In this document: positions 45,343 to 53,428 of the stretch, piece after piece
Layout: every line of letters starts with the position of its first letter
Numbering within the stretch: the first letter of the stretch is position 1
Made by a program: the position numbers and the translations under genes
DNA from: Chitinivibrionales bacterium
Lineage (GTDB): Bacteria; Fibrobacterota; Chitinivibrionia; Chitinivibrionales; WJKA01
DNA: 64,000 nucleotides
Direction: 5' to 3'
NCBI GenBank assembly: GCA_014728295.1
Contig: WJLW01000083.1
Span: 62,001 to 126,000, forward strand
The notes under the pieces: generated by a model
Databases searched by the model: none
Told to the model about the DNA's origin: nothing
The model's input: the letters and a program-made list of their open reading frames with translations, nothing else

Positions 45343-46116
45343 ATGAAAATGCAACTCTTAATCTTTCTTGCGGTTTTCAGCAGCGCTTTGTGCCTGTTGA
45401 ATTGCGCGGACTACAGCTCCGCCCCAAGCCAAACCGGTATCGGTCCGCGCTACCCTAAATCAAACAGCATCATCCCCCTGGCCCATAACAATACCTGGCA
45501 CTACGCATTTTCGCATTACGATACGAGCGGCGCCGCGCTTGTGCAGAATGAGACAATGTCATCATCGGTAAAAAAAGTATTTGGCATCATATTTCCCGAC
45601 TCAATCACGAATTTAAGCTCTGGCTATTATCTGGATTCGACCGCCTACGATGCATTCTATTATGCATATGCCTGGCAGGGATACAACGACGGCATGTTGC
45701 TGGAGTATCGGGATGAAGGCGTTGCCGTTAACGGGATGTACTACGTTGGCGAGTTTGACGGCGCGCACATCACGCTCTACGCGGCACCGGTTCTCTTCCT
45801 TGCCTACCCTCTGACTGATCCTGCCCGCTCAGGCATGGAATGGACTATCCGTACCGACACAGCTCAGGATTCGGCAGCAGCGCCTCACGTTACGCTCGTT
45901 GACACGGCAGCTCTGATGTACTTTCCCAACCGTGCCGGACAAAATGGCATGTCGGTCGAATTCCTGTCGTGCTATCTTTATGAAGAGCACATTGCCGATT
46001 CCGTCGCGTATCACTACTACCATGAAAAGTACGGCCTGGTTGCCTATCAGAAATATTTCAATAACCGGTTGATTCGCAGTGCACTCCTGCGGGAGTTTGT
46101 TCCGGGGCGGTATTAG
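45343..46116 (+). CDS. hypothetical lipoprotein
   Basis: A 257-residue lipoprotein: LLIFLAVFSSALCLLNC, with the lipid-modified Cys near residue 21. The mature part is Tyr-rich (YYLDSTAYDAFYYAYAWQGY) with no recognised domain. It begins one base after the caspase gene's stop, closing the six-gene run that starts at 40402. The last four bases overlap the convergent methyltransferase gene. Likely an envelope partner of the caspase/barrel proteins; function unknown. Confidence 0.8.
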   Translation: MKMQLLIFLAVFSSALCLLNCADYSSAPSQTGIGPRYPKSNSIIPLAHNNTWHYAFSHYDTSGAALVQNETMSSSVKKVFGIIFPDSITNLSSGYYLDSTAYDAFYYAYAWQGYNDGMLLEYRDEGVAVNGMYYVGEFDGAHITLYAAPVLFLAYPLTDPARSGMEWTIRTDTAQDSAAAPHVTLVDTAALMYFPNRAGQNGMSVEFLSCYLYEEHIADSVAYHYYHEKYGLVAYQKYFNNRLIRSALLREFVPGRY

Positions 46117-47324
46117 TGCGGTTTTCTGGCGTGGATCATAATGGGGTCTCTGTTGCTGTCTCTGGTGAAAAAGAGAAATTCGTCGCCCCCCTCTTTTGCG
46201 GGAAGCATTTTGCGTACCTCTTCGGGAGCATGCGGAAAATCCCGGCGGGAGATATTTGCTTTTTCAATGTGATGAGCGTGCAGATACGCCCGTACAGCTT
46301 TTTTCCGCCAGGGAAGCGATGCAACGATTTCAAATGTACGACCGGGGAAATCCTGCAGCAGCTTATCTCCCGTAGCATAATCGGTTGTCGCGTTTATAAA
46401 GGAAAGTCCGTATGCAGCACACACCTTCGATGACAAATGTGCTTTGATGATGGCCGCATCGGGTTCGTAAAGATATTTGCGGCGCATGGTTATATCCCTG
46501 CAGCGCGCCGACGGTTCGTACGCACCATCAATTCGATACCGCACCTGCCCGGTTTCATTCAGCAGCACCGATTCGACCGCCACGCGAGAGCCATTTGGCT
46601 GTGCGCGGCCGGAAAGCAGCAGCACTTCTTTGCATTTACCATTGACGGAAACGACGAGGCATCGCTGCAAGTGCGCAAGCTGACGCTGCGCCATTACAAT
46701 ATCCAGCGCCGGCGAGGCTTTGATACAGACACGCCTTGCTTTGGCCAGCATAAGCACTTCCATCTGCGTAACATCCGGCTCGCACGCCGTCAATCCCACT
46801 TTGCGAGCGGTACCGTTGCGTCGCGATGGATCACCAAATATCCAGTCAAAAGCGTCGTCCGCAACGTTGCGAAGATACGTCACCCCGTCAGCATGCCGGA
46901 TGTCAATATTATCAACCCGCATCGATTGCACATTTGCCGCGAACAATTTCGCCAAAACCTCGTCTTTCTCGCAATACACGACTCGCTCGAAAGAGCGCGC
47001 AAAGGCGAGTGTGTCGATGCCCAACCCACCCGTGATATCGACGACGCTGCCGCCGGCCATAAACCCGGCCTTGAAATGGGCAGTCGCCTCGCGGGAGCAT
47101 TGCTCGAGAGCAACCGGGGAGTAGAGGAAGTCGGATTTCGAAAGGGCGGGAAGCTTTGCGGCGGCTTTGGTGCGGCAAGCAATCTGCTCTGCTATGGCGG
47201 CGATCGGCAGGTGTCTTCGGCGGGCATGCCGCAGCGCAAATTCGTGCGGGTCATCCATGTGATGTGCGTCAAGCAGTGCTCGTGCTTGTGGCGATTGCAG
47301 CGCGTCGATGTCGCTCAGCTTCAT
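46113..47324 (-). CDS. class I SAM methyltransferase with THUMP-like C-terminal domain
   Basis: A 403-residue protein. The SAM-binding core is VVDITGGLGIDTLAFA with RVVYCEKDEVLAKLFAANV, and the catalytic-like motif is WIFGDPSRRNG. The C-terminal 90 residues match the THUMP-like domain that follows such methyltransferases (GLSFINATTDYATG, ...FEIVASLPWRKKAVRAYLHAHHIEKANI). The family is probably an RNA methyltransferase, with substrate unknown. It overlaps the DUF4197 gene by four bases at its start and the convergent lipoprotein gene by four at its end. Confidence 0.85.
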   Translation of the reverse strand: MKLSDIDALQSPQARALLDAHHMDDPHEFALRHARRRHLPIAAIAEQIACRTKAAAKLPALSKSDFLYSPVALEQCSREATAHFKAGFMAGGSVVDITGGLGIDTLAFARSFERVVYCEKDEVLAKLFAANVQSMRVDNIDIRHADGVTYLRNVADDAFDWIFGDPSRRNGTARKVGLTACEPDVTQMEVLMLAKARRVCIKASPALDIVMAQRQLAHLQRCLVVSVNGKCKEVLLLSGRAQPNGSRVAVESVLLNETGQVRYRIDGAYEPSARCRDITMRRKYLYEPDAAIIKAHLSSKVCAAYGLSFINATTDYATGDKLLQDFPGRTFEIVASLPWRKKAVRAYLHAHHIEKANISRRDFPHAPEEVRKMLPAKEGGDEFLFFTRDSNRDPIMIHARKPH

Positions 47325-48166
47325 TGCCGATCCAACCAGCCGAACACATCCTCCAGGATATCTCTGACGCGCGCCACCGGATCGCGTCTGATACGAGTTT
47401 CTTCCAATCCAACCATGTAGAAAAGCCCGTCAAGCGCCTTCCCGGTCGTATAGGTTCCCAGCTCGGTCGTCAGCGTTTCGGGTTCCATTGACATATTCAT
47501 CGCACTCAGCGCAATGGAGGGAATCGCATGGTAATACGAAACCAGCGAGTTATAATTCGTTGCCATGTATTGCCAAAGCTGATTGGCGCCGACAAGATCC
47601 AGGGCGCTGTCGACAAACGGGCTGTATACATCCGTCAAGGGGGCATATGTAGTGTCCTTCAAATAGGCGGTCGCAGCCGTGCTGTCGCCCTGCAATATCC
47701 CCAGCCCGTCCCGGATGGTAATTCCCGTAATTGCATTTTTGAATATGGATACCGACCGAGGCGCCGCCTCTTCGGCGGCACGGTTGACGGCAAAAACCAG
47801 GGTATCGCGCATGTCGTTAAATACCGTAAAGTCAAACAATGTCATGCCCGCTTTTATAATTGGACTCAGCGAGGAGACTTTGTTTTCCAGATTTTCGGCA
47901 AACTGCAGTGCATTGCCGACATCCTCCGGCAGCAGGATTTTAATTGCATCATTCAAATAGTATCCGCCAACACGCGCTACATTTGATTTGGCCGTATCAA
48001 TACCCACCTCCAGCGCCGCTTTCAATCCCGCGACAACCTCTGCCTCCGACAGCGCAGCATTTGGGCCGGTGGAGTTATCGAAAATATCGGAGAAATCGCA
48101 TACGCACAGCATGAGCAAAAGCGCTGCCGCCGTGATATTGAAGATTCGAAGCTTTGCATGTCGCAT
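47321..48166 (-). CDS. DUF4197 family exported protein
   Basis: A 281-residue protein of the DUF4197 family: ALSEAEVVAGLKAALEVGIDTA, YYLNDAIKILLPEDV, RAAEEAAPRSVSIFKNAITGITIRDGLGILQG, AATAYLKDTT, and the end KALDGLFYMVGLEETRIR...VFGWLDRQ. A signal-like N-terminus (residues 1-24, ITAAALLLMLCVC) suggests export. The open frame runs on upstream to 48856, but GGAG lies 7-8 bases before the ATG at 48166 and the family starts there; the upstream part is an unrelated gene remnant. The role of DUF4197 is unknown. Confidence 0.85.
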   Translation of the reverse strand: MRHAKLRIFNITAAALLLMLCVCDFSDIFDNSTGPNAALSEAEVVAGLKAALEVGIDTAKSNVARVGGYYLNDAIKILLPEDVGNALQFAENLENKVSSLSPIIKAGMTLFDFTVFNDMRDTLVFAVNRAAEEAAPRSVSIFKNAITGITIRDGLGILQGDSTAATAYLKDTTYAPLTDVYSPFVDSALDLVGANQLWQYMATNYNSLVSYYHAIPSIALSAMNMSMEPETLTTELGTYTTGKALDGLFYMVGLEETRIRRDPVARVRDILEDVFGWLDRQ

Positions 48167-48409
48167 ATTGTTTCTCCAATGTGCTGATGGGCGTGTGGCA
48201 AGCGGCCCAACGTAAATATAGACAAGCGGGGTGATGGTGTCAATGTCGACAGGATTGTCGAAATTCATTGACACCGTATCGAAAAAATCTGATAATCCGT
48301 CGCTATCGAATAATCTATTCAGATTTAATTCCAAGTTTCTGCCAGCCGGCCATCTCTTTTTTCGCCGGCTGCGTAGCATAGCCGGCCCCTCTGCCCACAT
48401 CCTGCCACA

Positions 48410-48745
48410 GGCCACGCCGGTATTGCGTTGCCATTGATAATACAGACTACCGCTGCCGAATGCGTTGACGGAAAATGTGGCACTTTTACCCGCAGCCGCC
48501 TTCTCATTGGAAGCCCCGTCCGAAATTGACGGTCCGCCGCTGATCGGCCGATATTGCCAATTTCCAGCAGAAGGGTTTTTGCCGTCATAATTGCCAAACG
48601 GCGCATTTTCGATATGGCCGTACATGTGCGACATGTCAACCTCGGTTGCCGTGCCGAACAACACATCACCATTGGGCAGTTCCAGCGGAGCATTGTTGTT
48701 CGGACCGACATATCGATTCACCGTGCTGCTCCAGTCTTTCAGCAC
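48410..48745 (-). pseudogene. remnant of a secreted protein with an Ig-like segment
   Basis: The minus-strand translation (DWSSTVNRYVGPNN, LELPNGDVLFGTATEVD, YGHIENAPFGNYDGKNPSAGNW) reads like part of a sialidase/BNR-type secreted enzyme, followed by an Ig-like domain fragment ending in FGSGSLYYQWQRNTG. It is about 110 codons, with no start codon of its own, no signal peptide and no end; it then becomes nonsense (RSRRKKRWPAGRN). It looks like an internal piece left after deletion or rearrangement. The family naming is tentative. Confidence 0.5.
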
Positions 48746-48779
48746 GGTAGCATTGGGTAACCTGGGTAGGGATGCCGGG

Positions 48780-49118
48780 GCGCTCAACGGCAAGCCGTAT
48801 AAGCTCATCGGAACCAATCTCCACCAGTTCATGCCCTGGGTCGGCAATGCGGTCACAAACCGCTACCATCGCCGGCGCGTGGACGACATAAAATCCATCG
48901 GCTGCAACTGGATCCGGCTCTCGCACTACCCACACGATCCCGACCTGCTCGATCATTGCGATCGCATCGGCCTGCTCTGCCTGGCAGAAGGACCAACCTG
49001 GATGTATGAAGGGAACGCGACCTGGTGGAATAACCTCGAAAAATCATTTCGCCGCATGATTCGCCGCGACCGCAATCACCCGGCCATATTTATGTGGAAC
49101 GCATGCATCAACCACTCC
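48780..49118 (+). pseudogene. remnant of a glycoside hydrolase family 2-like gene
   Basis: About 113 codons in one frame match the start of the GH2 (beta-galactosidase-like) TIM barrel: LNGKPYKLIGTNLHQFMPWVG, IGCNWIRLSHYPHDPDLLDHC, GLLCLAEGPTWMYEG and RRDRNHPAIFMWNACINHS. The catalytic acid/base glutamate that should follow the NHP...W-N motif is not there, and the frame then falls into an unrelated tail. There is no proper start. It stands head to head with the Ig-like remnant, which suggests a rearranged graveyard rather than a live gene. Confidence 0.65.
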
Positions 49119-49261
49119 TCCTGTAATAATCGCCTGAACACCGCCGCGCACGAAGAAGATGCCACAAGACCAACCGGCTCCGGCATTTATGCGGCACATC
49201 GGGGACGGGCAATCTTCTCACCCTAATGCGAAGCAGGCGCATATCACATAGTCGCATAGTC

Positions 49262-49361
49262 GGGACGGGGTCAAAAATTACACTATTCGTATTCACTCGA
49301 CAAAGGAGCCAATTGCCCCAAAACAGGTAATATGCAATAGCATAAAAATTGACTCCGTCCC
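49262..49361. mobile_element. 100-bp inverted-repeat element (REP/MITE-like)
   Basis: The two ends are imperfect inverted repeats: GGGACGGGGTCAAAAATT at 49262-49279 and, read from 49361 on the other strand, GGGACGGAGTCAATTTTT. Twelve of the first 13 positions match. Only about 60 bases lie between, with no coding potential. Such short elements are typical of REP or MITE sequences moved by Y1-type transposases; no transposase is near. It sits in the 333-base gap 49119-49451, which otherwise shows a CATAGTCG tandem duplication and no gene. Confidence 0.55.
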
Positions 49362-49451
49362 AAACTTCCCTATCACGATGAGCATTTGCCAGCGACGATC
49401 CCGCCATGATAGAATGTAGACAATCCGCAATCGACACGACCGCGAACAGCC

Positions 49452-51233
49452 ATGAGCATCCGCACCAAATTGCTGATTAATTCAACCGCAACCATAGCTG
49501 TGCTGACGGCGATATTTCTGGCGATATCCACTCAGGTCATTCGACGACGCGAGGCTGTGGAAATCGAGCGTTTCCGCCGCGAATCGATGCACAGTGCCAA
49601 AGAGATCCTGGTTGAACGTGTCAACACGGCCTACAAAACGCTGTCGATTATTCACCGCAAATCTCTAGACGGTAAACACCTCACCGAGCATCATTCCGCC
49701 CACAAGAATTCGATAAAAAATTATGCGCTGAAACTGATCAGCTTTCTCAAATACGATAACGGACACGGCTATATCTGGATCAACGATATGGGCAAGCCGT
49801 TTCCAGCCATGATCATGCACCCGATTATGCCCCAGCTCGACGGCGCCATTCTGCATGATTCGCTGTATGGGAAAACCACCAGCGAGCAGGCAAACATATT
49901 CGTGCGCTCCGTTGAGTTATGCGAACAGGAGGGCAGCGGATTTATTGAATATACGTGGCCCAGGCCCGGGGGAATGCAGGCCGGTATTGCCTTCCCCAAG
50001 ATTTCATACGTCACGCTGTTCGAACCGTGGGGATGGGTGCTGGGCAGCGGGAAATATGTGGATGACATCAACAACGAAATTGCTTATCGACAGCAAAGCA
50101 TTCGTCAGGAGCTGGCAAGACTGATTCGCATCGTAGTGTTTGTTTCACTTCTCTGCGCGGCGCTGGCAAGCGCGGCAACGATTTGGTTTGCCAACCATAT
50201 CACCAACCCGATCCGTAACCTGGCGGACCTGAGTGAGAGCTTTGCTGCCAGGCCGGATGCTCCACTTCCCGAGCTCAGCGCCACAGCCGGAGATGAGGTG
50301 GGAAAGCTCACCCGCTCATTTAGACGGATGGCTTCCAAAGTTGAGGCAATACTCAAAAACCTGACGGTTTCGAATGATCTTCTTTCGGCCAAAAACGACC
50401 ACTTGTCGCGCGCCATCTCCGAACAGAGGGCGGCGGCGGAAAAGGAACGGCTTCACCGCAAACAGCTCATACAGGCCGACAAAATGACCAGCCTGGGCAT
50501 ACTGGTATCGGGTGTTGCACATGAAATTAACAATCCCAACAACTTGATTATGCTCAACGGTGATTTCCTGAAATCACTTTTCAGAGACATACGTCCCGTT
50601 CTGGATGCCTGGGTACAGCAGTATCCTGATTTTCGGATTAACGGACTTCCGTATAGTGACGTCAGGCACGAGCTTGACGGGCTTTTGGGCGGCATTCTGG
50701 AAGGATCGGAGCGTATCGAAAAAATCGTGCAGAATCTGAAAGATTTTATCCGCGTTGACACCGGCGAGCTCGATGAGGAAGTCGATCTGAATGCAGTGTT
50801 GGACTCGGCGGTATTTATTACCAATAACCTGATTAAGAAAGCCACCCGCAATTTCGGGCTCGAAAAAGCCCCCGATGTTCCGCCGGTCAAGGGTAATCAC
50901 CAGCAGTTGGAACAGGTCGTCATCAATTTACTGACCAATGCCTGCCAGTCGCTGGAAAATGACTCGGCCGCCTTGTATGCGAGGACGTCATTCGATCGCC
51001 TGGGCAATGCTGCCATGGTTGAAGTCGTGGATCAGGGAAAAGGCATACCCGGCAAAGATATGCACCATGTATTCGACCCCTTTTACACAACCAAGCGGGA
51101 ATCGGGGGGCACCGGTCTGGGCTTGTCAATTTCGTATTCAATTATGCAGGCGCATCACGGTGAGCTGCAATTGACCTCGCAGCCCGGTGCGGGGACACTT
51201 GCCCGGATACTGCTTCCGCCGTTATCGTCATAA
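49452..51233 (+). CDS. sensor histidine kinase with periplasmic Cache domain
   Basis: A 593-residue membrane kinase. Two membrane helices (residues 8-28 and 222-244) flank a sCache_2-like sensor (NGHGYIWINDMGKPFPAMIMHP, GSGFIEYTWPRPGG, FEPWGWVLGSGKYVDDINNE). Then come a HAMP domain (NPIRNLADLSESF), a coiled coil, and the kinase core: H-box SGVAHEINNP (His phosphorylated), N-box VVINLLTNACQSL, G1 VVDQGKGIPG, F FDPFYTTK and G2 GTGLGLS. It is 15 bases before the NtrC-type regulator gene and is its obvious partner. Cache ligands are small organic molecules; the ligand is not determinable. Confidence 0.92.
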   Translation: MSIRTKLLINSTATIAVLTAIFLAISTQVIRRREAVEIERFRRESMHSAKEILVERVNTAYKTLSIIHRKSLDGKHLTEHHSAHKNSIKNYALKLISFLKYDNGHGYIWINDMGKPFPAMIMHPIMPQLDGAILHDSLYGKTTSEQANIFVRSVELCEQEGSGFIEYTWPRPGGMQAGIAFPKISYVTLFEPWGWVLGSGKYVDDINNEIAYRQQSIRQELARLIRIVVFVSLLCAALASAATIWFANHITNPIRNLADLSESFAARPDAPLPELSATAGDEVGKLTRSFRRMASKVEAILKNLTVSNDLLSAKNDHLSRAISEQRAAAEKERLHRKQLIQADKMTSLGILVSGVAHEINNPNNLIMLNGDFLKSLFRDIRPVLDAWVQQYPDFRINGLPYSDVRHELDGLLGGILEGSERIEKIVQNLKDFIRVDTGELDEEVDLNAVLDSAVFITNNLIKKATRNFGLEKAPDVPPVKGNHQQLEQVVINLLTNACQSLENDSAALYARTSFDRLGNAAMVEVVDQGKGIPGKDMHHVFDPFYTTKRESGGTGLGLSISYSIMQAHHGELQLTSQPGAGTLARILLPPLSS

Positions 51234-51248
51234 TATTACAATTGTACT

Positions 51249-52658
51249 ATGGCCAAAACCTCTGAAGTCTATCCCGAGCACCGCGTTCTGCTGGTTGATG
51301 ATGAAGTGCCGTTTCTGCGTACCGCACGCCTGACGTTGCTGGCTGCGGGTATTACCAATATCGAAGTTGAAGCAGACAGCCGCCGCGTACTTGACAAAAT
51401 ATCCCAAGTTCCATACAGCACCATTGCGCTTGATATATCCATGCCACATACCGGTGGTGTTGAGTTGCTGGAGCGCATTCGGCAGCTTTCTCCCGACAGT
51501 ATCGTCGTGATGATCACCGGTTTTAATGACGTTGAAACGGCGGTTGGCTGCATGCAAAAAGGAGCCTTCGATTATCTGGTCAAGCCGGTCAACAAATATC
51601 GCCTGATCACCGCTATACAAAAGGCATTGAGCCACTGCGCGATGCAGCGTGAGAACCAGAACCTCAAAGAGTATCTCCTCGGCCGGCAGTTGAGCCACCC
51701 GCACGCATTTGAAAAGATTATCACGCGCAACCAGACGATGCTCAAAATTTTCGAGTATGCCGAGGCGATAGCTCGATCACGATCTCCCGTGCTGATCACC
51801 GGTGAGACGGGTACCGGCAAGGAGCTGATTGCACAGGCGGTGCACGCGGTTTCGGCCGTGCAGGGACCATTCGTACCTGTCAATATAGCCGGACTCGATG
51901 AGGGGATGTTTTCCGACACATTATTCGGGCATGCCAGAGGGGCGTATACCGGTGCGGACGCCCAACGCGAGGGGTTGCTGGCAAAAGCGTCCGGCGGCAC
52001 CCTCTTTCTGGATGAAATCGGCGACCTGTCGACAGCGGCACAGCAGAAATTGTTGCGTCTGATTCAGGAGGGAGAGTATTATCCGTTGGGCTCCGATACG
52101 ACGATGCACTCCACGGCACGCATTATCGTTGCAACCAACCGAAATATTGCCGATCCGTCACGCTTCCGCAGCGATTTGTATTTCCGGCTCAAAATGCATA
52201 AAATCGACCTGCCGCCACTACGAAAGAGAAAAGAGGACCTCGAACTGCTTGCCGGGCATTACTTTACCGAAGCGACACAGGAAGCAGGCAAAGCGTCGCT
52301 GCGTATGCCGCGGGGCCTGGTGTCGCTGCTGGCGACGTACTCGTTTCCCGGCAATATCCGCGAACTGGAGGGAATACTACGCGATCTGGTTCATTCGCAT
52401 ACGCACGGACCGCTCAGCCTGCAACCTGTTGAGCGGCTCATTCACGAACCAGATTCGCTGCAATTCGATGAAACCAGCAGTCACACCGCCCAAATGATCA
52501 TTTTCCCTGAGCACCTGCCGACACTGAAGGAGATCGAAAACCAGACATTCTCGGCAGCGCTGCAACGCGCCGGAGGCAACAAGACGATTGCGGCGAACAT
52601 TTTAGGAATAACACGGCAAACGCTGAGTAACAAGTTGAAGTCTGCGCCGGGCCGGTAG
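51249..52658 (+). CDS. NtrC-family sigma-54-dependent response regulator
   Basis: A 469-residue regulator with three domains. Receiver: LLVDDEVPFLRTA, phosphoacceptor Asp in ALDISMP, Lys in LVKPVNKY. AAA+: Walker A ITGETGTGKELIAQAV, the sigma-54 contact loop HARGAYTGADAQREG, Walker B TLFLDEIGDLS, and the arginine-finger region FRSDLYFRLK. C-terminal Fis-type helix-turn-helix: AALQRAGGNKTIAANILGITRQTLSNKLK. It activates sigma-54 promoters when phosphorylated by the kinase upstream. A sigma-54 promoter with two palindromes lies just downstream. Confidence 0.95.
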   Translation: MAKTSEVYPEHRVLLVDDEVPFLRTARLTLLAAGITNIEVEADSRRVLDKISQVPYSTIALDISMPHTGGVELLERIRQLSPDSIVVMITGFNDVETAVGCMQKGAFDYLVKPVNKYRLITAIQKALSHCAMQRENQNLKEYLLGRQLSHPHAFEKIITRNQTMLKIFEYAEAIARSRSPVLITGETGTGKELIAQAVHAVSAVQGPFVPVNIAGLDEGMFSDTLFGHARGAYTGADAQREGLLAKASGGTLFLDEIGDLSTAAQQKLLRLIQEGEYYPLGSDTTMHSTARIIVATNRNIADPSRFRSDLYFRLKMHKIDLPPLRKRKEDLELLAGHYFTEATQEAGKASLRMPRGLVSLLATYSFPGNIRELEGILRDLVHSHTHGPLSLQPVERLIHEPDSLQFDETSSHTAQMIIFPEHLPTLKEIENQTFSAALQRAGGNKTIAANILGITRQTLSNKLKSAPGR

Positions 52659-52670
52659 GCATCCAATTAT

Positions 52671-52700
52671 TTGCGCAAGGCAGACTGAACGTTTGCGCAA
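52671..52700 (+). promoter_or_regulatory. two TTGCGCAA palindromes, candidate activator binding sites
   Basis: Perfect TTGCGCAA palindromes occur at 52671-52678 and 52693-52700, spaced 22 bases centre to centre (two helical turns). A third copy with one mismatch (TCGCGCAA) is at 52774-52781. They lie about 240-270 bases upstream of the sigma-54 promoter, the usual distance for enhancer sites of NtrC-type activators. The regulator encoded just upstream is the likely binder. Confidence 0.55.
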
Positions 52701-52939
52701 GTAAATCGTTTCCTCATTTCATCGTCCCGGCAACTTCAGCACTCTGTCAATTTACGCGGTAGAAATTTTTACCTCGCGCAAAAAATCTACCATCTGCTGG
52801 AAAGCTTATAATCAACCACTTACCGCAATTGCTCTGTATAGCGTCAAATTTTTTTACACAAAAGCGGCTACTCACATATCTTGCCCTTCCTGCAGTCAAC
52901 ACCTTTGATTTAAACGAATTATGCTCGCCGCAGGCGCTG

Positions 52940-52954
52940 TGGCACAGCCATTGC
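52940..52954 (+). promoter_or_regulatory. sigma-54 promoter of the receiver-chemoreceptor operon
   Basis: TGGCACAGCCATTGC: the GG at 52941-52942 and GC at 52953-52954 are 10 bases apart, and flanking bases match TGGCAC-N5-TTGC. Transcription would begin near 52966, 31 bases before the receiver gene. It fits the NtrC-family regulator encoded immediately upstream. The rest of the 338-base gap holds the palindromes and no gene. Confidence 0.78.
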
Positions 52955-52996
52955 GCATATTAATTTCGCATTCGCCGGATAAAAAAAGAGCCAAGC

Positions 52997-53422
52997 ATGA
53001 AAAAACCGACAATTATACTCGCCGATGATGAAAAACCGACTCGCGATACGATAGCCATGATTCTCAAATCTAAAAGCTACACAGTATATACAGCAGCACA
53101 CGGAAAGGAGGTACTTGACCTGATACAACAAATGCGAAACATGCAACATGCAATTGATGTGCTCATCACCGATATTCACATGCCGGTCATGAACGGAACT
53201 GATCTCATCGACCATTTAACCATGACGAGTTATGCTCCTGAGATAATTGCAATAACCGGTTTTGGGGAAAAACATCTGGTTGATGAGCTGCGTGTGAATG
53301 GCTGCATGCACTTCCTGAGCAAACCAATCACCGCAACGCACTTGCTTTCAACGGTTCAAAAAGCGTTGGGCCTATCTTCGTGTCTGCACAAAATCACATC
53401 GTCCAAACCTCAATCGGAGTAA
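52997..53422 (+). CDS. stand-alone response regulator receiver protein
   Basis: A 141-residue CheY-like receiver with no output domain: acidic pocket LADDEKPTRD, phosphoacceptor Asp in VLITDIHMPVMNG, Thr in IAITGFGE, Lys in FLSKPITATHLL. It may pass phosphate to or from the chemoreceptor pathway. Its ATG follows a weak ribosome site. It lies 6 bases before the chemoreceptor gene and behind the sigma-54 promoter. Confidence 0.92.
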   Translation: MKKPTIILADDEKPTRDTIAMILKSKSYTVYTAAHGKEVLDLIQQMRNMQHAIDVLITDIHMPVMNGTDLIDHLTMTSYAPEIIAITGFGEKHLVDELRVNGCMHFLSKPITATHLLSTVQKALGLSSCLHKITSSKPQSE

Positions 53423-53428
53423 CTACCA

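Noticed and set aside
46437-47420. 327-codon plus-strand open frame
   Set aside because: Antisense to the THUMP-like methyltransferase gene, whose motifs are clear; no domain in the shadow translation.
48167-48856. N-terminal extension of the DUF4197 gene to 511 residues
   Set aside because: The DUF4197 part has its own start, ribosome site and signal-like sequence at 48166; the extension contains an unrelated gene remnant and a nonsense stretch.
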